From positions 3,826,001 through 3,890,000 of the forward strand of contig NZ_AP019700.1 of the NCBI RefSeq assembly GCF_006738645.1: DNA of 64,000 nucleotides. The letters are read 5' to 3'. The stretch's first letter is position 1, and each line of letters opens with the position of its first letter. Both the position numbers and the translations under genes were made by a program. Source of the stretch: Stella humosa. Its GTDB lineage: Bacteria; Pseudomonadota; Alphaproteobacteria; ATCC43930; Allostellaceae. Of the stretch, positions 59,240 through 64,000 are shown piece after piece. The notes beneath the pieces are model-generated. The model was not told where the DNA came from, did no database searches, and saw nothing but the letters and a program-made list of their open reading frames with translations.

Positions 59240-59590
59240 TCACAGCTTGCTGGCGCCGTCGTACGGCAGGACCTTGACCGTCGAAAGGTCGAAATCCTCC
59301 GCGCAGCGCAGGTTGACTGCCACCATCGCCTTGCCGTCCGGCCCGACGCCCTCGGCGAACGGCGCGCAGCCGCAGGTGCTGCAGAACTGGTGGCGGATCA
59401 CATGCCGGCCGAACGTATAGACCGACAGGGCCGAGCGCGGCGTCTCCAGCGTGAACTTGTCCGGCGAGACGAAGGCCAGCAGGTGCGCCTTGCGCCGGCA
59501 GATCGAGCAGTTGCATTCGATCGCCTGAGTCGGCCGGTCATCGAGCGAGTAGGCGACGGCACCGCATTGGCAGCTTCCGCGCATGGCCAT
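59240..59590 (-). CDS. GFA family protein (glutathione-dependent formaldehyde-activating-like)
   Basis: 116 residues with the zinc-binding cysteine pattern of the GFA/CENP-V fold: GSCQCGAVAY, IECNCSICRRKAHLL and FCSTCGCAPF. The family includes an enzyme once thought to condense formaldehyde with glutathione, but most members have unknown roles. I start at the ATG 59588-59590, preceded by CGGAGGATCC; the ATG at 59584 is the alternative. It precedes the ICL/PEPM-like gene on the same strand. Confidence 0.9.
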   Translation of the reverse strand: MAMRGSCQCGAVAYSLDDRPTQAIECNCSICRRKAHLLAFVSPDKFTLETPRSALSVYTFGRHVIRHQFCSTCGCAPFAEGVGPDGKAMVAVNLRCAEDFDLSTVKVLPYDGASKL

Positions 59591-59711
59591 GGAGGATCCT
59601 CCGGTCGGGGAATCGGAGGCTAGCACGACCGGAACGGACGGGGAACATCACCATCATTGCCGGCGAGCATCACCTGCCCCTAAGCTCGCTTAGCGGAATC
59701 GGGGGGCCGAC

Positions 59712-60728
59712 ATGACGCGAATCCACAAGCGATGGGTCCTGGGTGCGATCGCCGTCGGCGCATTGTCGCCGACACTGGCCGAGGCGGCCTACACGTCCCG
59801 CCTCCAGGTCGGCAACTGGCAGGGCGGCGCCTGGGCCGACGACGCGACGAAGGAATTCCGCAACTGCGGGGTGTCGTTGAAGTTCCAGGGCGGCACCGAG
59901 TTGACGGTCCTGCTGGGCGCCAATTTCGAGCCGGCCATCATCGTCGCCGACCCGCGGATCACGGCTACCCCGCGCCAGCGCTCGACCGCCGCCACCAAGT
60001 TCGACCAGAACCCCGACCGGCCGACGCCGATGCTGGCCCTGTCGGCAACGATGGTGCAGTTCGTGCCGCCGCCGTTTCCGGATGGCTACGACTTCGTCCG
60101 CAACGCCAGGAAGTTCGGTTTCGTCGCGCCCGGCCTGAATACGTCGGTCGATGTCACCGGGCTCGCCGCGGTGATGCCCAGGCTCTACGAGTGCGTCCTG
60201 GCGGAACGGGCACGGATGACGGTGCCACCCGCCAAGCCCGACGAGACGACGAACGCCGACAAGGCGGAGGTTCTCGCGACCGGCATCGTCGCCGCCGAGA
60301 AGGCGGCGGCCGGCCCCTATGTCGTGCTGGCCGACAAGGATCGGCCACCCGCCTTCCAGAATGCGCTCGCCGTCTGGGGCCATGTGGGCGTGGCCGGGCC
60401 GGATGGCGCGGCCAACGTGCTGGCGCACGCCCATTTCTATCCGGTCATCGCGGGCCAGACGCTGGACCGCATGGCCGCCCCGCGCAAGGCGAACATGCGG
60501 ACGGCCTGCAACGATGCCAGCTTCGAGGCGGGCGACCTGCCCACCGTCCCAGGCAAGCAGGCGATCGGCATGTTCGTCTCGTGCCGGGGTGCCTACGAGG
60601 AGGTCTACATCCTGGCGCGGCGCAGCGGCGGCCATGTCGAGATCTCGCTGTCCGGCCCGCCCGGGCGCCGCCGGACGGTGGAGGCGGTCGGCGCGAAATA
60701 TCGCGCGGGCTTCGCCGCCCTGCCCTGA
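59712..60728 (+). CDS. Secreted protein of unknown function
   Basis: 338 residues. Signal peptide MTRIHKRWVLGAIAVGALSPTLAEA; mature protein begins AYTSRLQVGNWQGGAWADD. It contains FRNCGVSLKFQGGTELTVLLGANFEP, GYDFVRNARKFGFVAPGLN and a C-terminal GMFVSCRGAYEEVYILARR, with cysteines in FRNCGV, LYECV, RTACND and VSCRG, enough for two disulphides. Similar to no family that I recognise with certainty; the N-terminal beta pattern may be a periplasmic binding module. GGGGGG at 59700-59705 precedes the start. Convergent with the SDR gene. Confidence 0.72.
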   Translation: MTRIHKRWVLGAIAVGALSPTLAEAAYTSRLQVGNWQGGAWADDATKEFRNCGVSLKFQGGTELTVLLGANFEPAIIVADPRITATPRQRSTAATKFDQNPDRPTPMLALSATMVQFVPPPFPDGYDFVRNARKFGFVAPGLNTSVDVTGLAAVMPRLYECVLAERARMTVPPAKPDETTNADKAEVLATGIVAAEKAAAGPYVVLADKDRPPAFQNALAVWGHVGVAGPDGAANVLAHAHFYPVIAGQTLDRMAAPRKANMRTACNDASFEAGDLPTVPGKQAIGMFVSCRGAYEEVYILARRSGGHVEISLSGPPGRRRTVEAVGAKYRAGFAALP

Positions 60729-60735
60729 TCGTGGG

Positions 60736-61476
60736 TCAGAAGGTTTCCTTGTAGGGGCGCAGGTCGACCTCCTGCGTCCAGGCCGAGCGGGGCTGGCAGT
60801 GGATCTGCCAGTAGGTCTCGGCGATCGGTTCGATTCCCAACAGGCCGTCCGGGCCGGCCTGTTCGGCCCGGCCAGGGTTGCGGCTCAGCAGCCGGTCGCC
60901 CTCGATGCCGCCATCGACCACGACATGGGCGACATGGATGCCGGCCGGCCCGAATTCCCGCGCCATGCTCTGCGCGATCATGCGCAACCCCGCCTTGGCG
61001 GCCGAGAACTGGGCAAAGCCGGCCTTGCCGCGCAGGCTGGCCGACGCACCGGTGAAGATGACCGTGCCGCGGCCGAGCGGCACCATGCGGCGGGCGGCCT
61101 CGCGCCCGACCAGGAAACCCGAGAAGCAGCCAACCCGCCAGAAATCCTCGAACAGCCCGGCTTCGACCTCCAGGAAGGGGATGTGGCGGTTGTTGCCGGC
61201 GTTGGAGATCACTGCATCGACCGGCGCCAGGCCGGTCCCCGGTGCCGCCGCCCGGTCGAAGAGGGCGACCACGTCGGCCTCACGCGTGGCATCGGTCACG
61301 ATCGCCTCGGCGGTCCCGCCCGCGGCCTCGATCGTGCGCACGACCTGGGCGATCTTCGCCTGCGTCCGGCCGGCGACCAGGACGTGGTGGCCGCCCGCGG
61401 CAAACCGCCGGCACACCGCCGCCCCCAGGCCCCGCTCGGCCCCGACGCCCACCACCACGGCAACCGGCTTATCCAT
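60736..61476 (-). CDS. SDR-family oxidoreductase with Phe in place of catalytic Tyr
   Basis: Short-chain dehydrogenase fold, 246 residues: VAVVVGVGAERGLGAAVC (TGxxxGxG-type cofactor loop), the NAG motif in VISNAGNN and the catalytic region TGASASLRGKAGFAQFSAAKAGL. In the standard YxxxK motif the tyrosine is Phe (FSAAK); the serine and lysine remain. The protein may bind NAD(P) but reduce poorly, or use another acid. It overlaps the HxlR regulator gene by 8 bases (61469-61476), so the pair is an operon, and its substrate is unknown. Confidence 0.85.
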   Translation of the reverse strand: MDKPVAVVVGVGAERGLGAAVCRRFAAGGHHVLVAGRTQAKIAQVVRTIEAAGGTAEAIVTDATREADVVALFDRAAAPGTGLAPVDAVISNAGNNRHIPFLEVEAGLFEDFWRVGCFSGFLVGREAARRMVPLGRGTVIFTGASASLRGKAGFAQFSAAKAGLRMIAQSMAREFGPAGIHVAHVVVDGGIEGDRLLSRNPGRAEQAGPDGLLGIEPIAETYWQIHCQPRSAWTQEVDLRPYKETF

Positions 61477-61975
61477 CGCGCTTCTCCCGCATCCGCTCGG
61501 CGTAGGCCAGCCGCCGCAACACGCCCTCGCCCGCCGCCGGCCCGGCGGCGAATTTGAAATGCCGGCTGTCGACGGGCTTGCCGCTGGCGCGGTCGACCAT
61601 CACCGGATCGGCCGGCACCCCGGTCTCGATGTCGACCAGATGGCTGGCGACCCCTTCCTCGGCGAAATGGCGATTGCCCCAGGCCATCATGGCGATCAGC
61701 ACCGGCCGGAAGTCTCGTCCCCGGTCGGTCAGCACATACTCGTCGCGCGGCGGCCGCTCGCTGTATTGCCGGCGCTCCAGCAGGCCCGCCTCGACCAGCC
61801 CGGCCAGGCGGCGGGCCAGCATGTTGGTGGCGATCGGCAGGCTCTTCTGGAACTGGTCGAAGCGCGTCAGCCCGTGGAAGCAATCGCGCAGGATGAGGAT
61901 GCTCCACCACTCGCCGACGCGATCGAGGCCGCGGGCGATCGGGCATTGCATGCCGGCGAAGCTCTTGCGCTGCAT
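61469..61975 (-). CDS. HxlR-family transcriptional regulator
   Basis: 168 residues, MarR-like winged helix of the HxlR type. It has CPIARGLDRVGEWWSILILRDCFHGLTRFDQFQ, in parts GEWWSILILRDC and TRFDQFQKSL, the recognition region NMLARRLAGLVEAGLLERRQY and a C-terminal extension to residue 168, longer than the usual 110-130. HxlR proteins often respond to aldehydes or quinones and control a nearby oxidoreductase, here the overlapping SDR gene. A perfect inverted repeat lies 17 bases upstream. Confidence 0.92.
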   Translation of the reverse strand: MQRKSFAGMQCPIARGLDRVGEWWSILILRDCFHGLTRFDQFQKSLPIATNMLARRLAGLVEAGLLERRQYSERPPRDEYVLTDRGRDFRPVLIAMMAWGNRHFAEEGVASHLVDIETGVPADPVMVDRASGKPVDSRHFKFAAGPAAGEGVLRRLAYAERMREKRDG

Positions 61976-61992
61976 GCCTGGACGCTAGCCCA

Positions 61993-62015
61993 CTTGCTTG
62001 CATCACGCAAGCAAG
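61993..62015. promoter_or_regulatory. Inverted-repeat operator upstream of the HxlR gene
   Basis: CTTGCTTGC (61993-62001) and GCAAGCAAG (62007-62015) form a perfect 9-bp inverted repeat with a 5-base spacer, and each arm contains a TTGC/GCAA direct repeat. It lies between the HxlR start and the end of the glycosyltransferase-like gene, the place expected for an autoregulatory site. Confidence 0.6.
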
Positions 62016-62023
62016 GCCGCCGG

Positions 62024-62794
62024 TCAGGACAGACCGGCCGCGATCGGCAGGATGGCGGTGTCTATTTCCGACCGGAACGGCGTGAAGTCCTCGCGCCGCG
62101 CCGGCGACAGACCCGCGAACCGCTCCGGCAGGCTCTCCCCGGTTTCGGACAGGTAGTGGTTCACGCGCAACCGCCCGAAGCTGGGGCCGGCCGACCACTG
62201 GCCGTCGATCGCCCGCCCCGCCTCGTCCACCGCCGGCAGGCCGCCGTGGAAGCGGAACTCGTCCCGCATGGGCCCGGCTTCGGTCGCGGCCGGCTGGACG
62301 ACGAAGGCGACGCGGGTGGCGAGCGGCCGATAGTTCTCGTGCGCGGTGCGATCGAGTCCGGGCGCGCGCAGCATCGCCGGCAATGCCAGTACCAAGGCCT
62401 CCGGCGCACGGTGGATGGCGTGGCCCAGCACCGGTCCATCGACCGCCGGGGGCGCATAGATCAGCCGGTTCACGCCCACCGCCGGATGACGTGCGAACAC
62501 GGCCAGGGACGTCGCCAGGTTGCTGCCGTCGGTGGCGAACAGGAATTCCTCCAGCCCCAGGAAGGCCAGCCAGGAGACGTCGCGACTGCGGGCGAGGCTA
62601 TCCGCGGCGGCCTCGCGGTGCGAAGCAGGCCGCGGCCACGGGACATCGACGATGTCGGCCGCAGCCACCGCCCCACCGCCGCGCCGATAGAGGAAGAAGC
62701 GCCCGACGCCCACCCGGCGGTGGAAATCGAGCCACTCGCCCAGGCGCCGGTCGTCGCCGTCGGCCACCACGCAGACCGCGAGCGGCAGGCTCAT
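62024..62794 (-). CDS. GT92-like protein without the acidic motifs, probable pseudoenzyme
   Basis: 256 residues, related to the glycosyltransferase at 62791 in FHRRVGVGRFFLY, the HYL ending of RLRVNHYLSET, and overall layout. The metal-binding DLDEF of the neighbour (D91, D93) is GLEEF here (G80, E82), and the YDND near the N-terminus is YRRGG. Catalysis is therefore unlikely in the normal way; a regulatory or scaffolding role or decay is possible. It overlaps the neighbour's stop by 4 bases (62791-62794) and is co-transcribed. Confidence 0.75.
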   Translation of the reverse strand: MSLPLAVCVVADGDDRRLGEWLDFHRRVGVGRFFLYRRGGGAVAAADIVDVPWPRPASHREAAADSLARSRDVSWLAFLGLEEFLFATDGSNLATSLAVFARHPAVGVNRLIYAPPAVDGPVLGHAIHRAPEALVLALPAMLRAPGLDRTAHENYRPLATRVAFVVQPAATEAGPMRDEFRFHGGLPAVDEAGRAIDGQWSAGPSFGRLRVNHYLSETGESLPERFAGLSPARREDFTPFRSEIDTAILPIAAGLS

Positions 62795-63663
62795 GCCGGG
62801 TCCACGAAAAGCGGCTGCCAGCCCGGCAGGTAGCGGGCCATCGGGAAGATGGTCGTGTCCGTCTCAGCATTCAGCCGGCGCTCGACGGCCTGATTGTACT
62901 CCAGCGACGGCGCACTGCCGATCCAGGCCGGTCCGCGCGCGGTCTTGATCGCCAGTTCGGCCGACGACTTGCTCCAGTAGTGATTGATGCGCAGGCGCGA
63001 CAGGCTGACCGAGGGCGACCAGGGCTCGGCAAACGGCTCCTCGTTCTCGGTCACCATGGTACCGCCGTCGGCGAAAGCGAAATGGTGCGGGGTGATGGCG
63101 CGCAAGACCTGGGTCGGCCGCACGATCGACTTCACATGGCTGTTCATCGGCCGGTAGCTGTCGGCCCGAAGGGGGTCGAGCCCGGGCGAACGCAGATAGG
63201 CCTTGTAGGGCACGACCACGCCGGTGGCGCCGCGCCGGATATAGTTGCGCGTGACCAACCCGTCGGGCCGATCCTGATGGCCGCCCGTGCCGAACACCAT
63301 CCAGTTCACGCCGATACCGGGGTGGCGGCCGAATTCCTCCAGAACGTCCGGCAGGCGGCGGCCGTCCGGGGCGAACAGGAACTCGTCCAGGTCGGTGAAG
63401 GCGATCCAGTCGGCGGCGTCGCGGAACCGCCGCAGGCAGTCGCGATATGCCCGCACCTGCCCCTCGGGGCCCGGGCAGGTCAGCACCGTCACCCGGGCGC
63501 CCTGGCCGCTGGCCGCGATCGCCGGCCGCCATGCGTCGGTCGAATCATTGTCGTAGAGGAAGAAGCGTTCCACGCCGGCCTGGGTGTGGAAGGCGATCCA
63601 TTCCGCCAGGTAGGGCGCCTCGTTCTTGAAGACGGCGCAGATCGCCAGCGCATGGCGCGCCAT
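62791..63663 (-). CDS. GT92-family glycosyltransferase
   Basis: 290 residues resembling glycosyltransferase family 92 / DUF23-type enzymes: LAICAVFKNEAPYLAEWIAFH, in parts FKNEAPYLAEW; FFLYDNDSTD with the first acidic motif; WIAFTDLDEFLF with D91-x-D93, the metal and nucleotide-sugar site; and RLRINHYWSKS near residue 240. It would add a sugar (often galactose) to a glycan in the cytoplasm. It lies 17 bases after the rmlA gene on the same strand, so it is probably part of a surface polysaccharide cluster that continues beyond the right edge. Confidence 0.85.
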   Translation of the reverse strand: MARHALAICAVFKNEAPYLAEWIAFHTQAGVERFFLYDNDSTDAWRPAIAASGQGARVTVLTCPGPEGQVRAYRDCLRRFRDAADWIAFTDLDEFLFAPDGRRLPDVLEEFGRHPGIGVNWMVFGTGGHQDRPDGLVTRNYIRRGATGVVVPYKAYLRSPGLDPLRADSYRPMNSHVKSIVRPTQVLRAITPHHFAFADGGTMVTENEEPFAEPWSPSVSLSRLRINHYWSKSSAELAIKTARGPAWIGSAPSLEYNQAVERRLNAETDTTIFPMARYLPGWQPLFVDPA

Positions 63664-63680
63664 GGATGGGCCGCGGCGGC

Positions 63681-64000
63681 TCAGAAGCCTTCGATCGGCG
63701 GCCCGCCATCGGCCACCAGCCGCTGCAGGTAGCGGCCATACTCGTTGGCCCGCATGCCGGCCGCCAGCCGCTCCAGTTGGGCGGAATCGATGAAGCCCAT
63801 GCGGTAGGCGACCTCCTCGACGCAGGCGATCTTCAACCCCTGCCGGGCCTCGACCGTGCGGACATATTCGGATGCCTCGAGCAGCGACTGGTGCGTGCCG
63901 GTGTCGAGCCAGGCATAGCCGCGCCCCATCCGCTCCACCCGCAGGTCGCCGCGCTCCAGGTAGCGGTTGTTGATGTCGGTGATCTCCAGCTCGCCGCGCG
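63681..64000 (-). CDS. rmlA: Glucose-1-phosphate thymidylyltransferase, 5' end cut by the window
   Basis: C-terminal portion of RmlA/RfbA, first enzyme of dTDP-rhamnose synthesis. The frame, read from the window edge, gives [20 protein letters not shown], then [21 protein letters not shown], the highly conserved RmlA stretch, [14 protein letters not shown] and a normal end [11 protein letters not shown]. The rest of the gene lies beyond position 64000. It precedes the GT92 gene on the same strand and joins pgm, ugd and galU as evidence for surface polysaccharide synthesis here. Confidence 0.92.
   Translation of the reverse strand, partial: RGELEITDINNRYLERGDLRVERMGRGYAWLDTGTHQSLLEASEYVRTVEARQGLKIACVEEVAYRMGFIDSAQLERLAAGMRANEYGRYLQRLVADGGPPIEGF

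Overview
The window is about 64 kb of very GC-rich, gene-dense chromosome. Family content (smpB next to dapA, a DUF1491 gene, CaiB, ArsR and LysR regulators, several ABC importers, a CsgG/HfaB-type lipoprotein) points to an alphaproteobacterium, probably of the Rhodospirillales; this is an inference from families and composition, not from a marker gene. I see no rRNA, tRNA, insertion sequence, phage gene or CRISPR array. No gene-free stretch exceeds 300 bases; the longest are about 217 bases (40670-40886, upstream of galU), 186 bases (31560-31745) and 182 bases (12919-13100).

Layout. 1-5825: three acyl-CoA ligases and a crotonase-fold protein around a divergent control region with a TetR-type palindrome. 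5836-9658: an RTX/ELWxSDGT-repeat protein without its 5' end, joined to a truncated polyamine-transporter ATPase gene, then an intact polyamine-binding protein. 9711-15625: epmA, a split ThDP-dependent decarboxylase, a sulfotransferase-like protein, an omega-amino-acid transaminase and alanine dehydrogenase. 15659-24879: LysR regulator, CoA-transferase, gamma-glutamyltransferase and a peptide ABC importer with a fused double ATPase, resembling a glutathione or gamma-glutamyl-peptide utilisation unit. 24894-25713: ArsR/SRPBCC pair around an inverted repeat. 25717-31559: polar amino-acid ABC importer operon that also encodes an argininosuccinate-lyase paralogue and an FAD amine oxidase, divergent from mmsA (31746). 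33265-36906: PKHD hydroxylase, a compositionally odd secreted orphan, and a second RTX protein with beta-propeller repeats. 37045-40669: sugar-nucleotide genes (phosphomannomutase, ugd, galU).

40887-43978: small accessory genes (GNAT, DUF1003, J-domain, VWA, phosphatase), two of which show frame breaks. 44026-49741: a one-directional block of seven envelope genes (CsgG/HfaB-like lipoprotein, FlgT-N-like protein, LPP20-like protein, two paralogous TPR lipoproteins, two further secreted proteins) with no flagellar or curli genes beside it, closed by a terminator. This is the best candidate in the window for an undescribed system. 49783-55805: smpB, dapA, malate synthase, DUF1491, class II fumarase, pirin. 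55920-61975: LysR, unknown envelope pair, ICL/PEP-mutase-like enzyme, GFA protein, unknown secreted protein, SDR and HxlR. 62024-64000: two GT92-like glycosyltransferases, one lacking its acidic motifs, and the 3' end of rmlA.

Several reading frames are interrupted in GC-rich runs (GNAT, J-domain protein, TPR lipoprotein tail), and one chimeric junction lies near 8190. These could be real decay or sequence/assembly errors; the sequence alone cannot separate the two.
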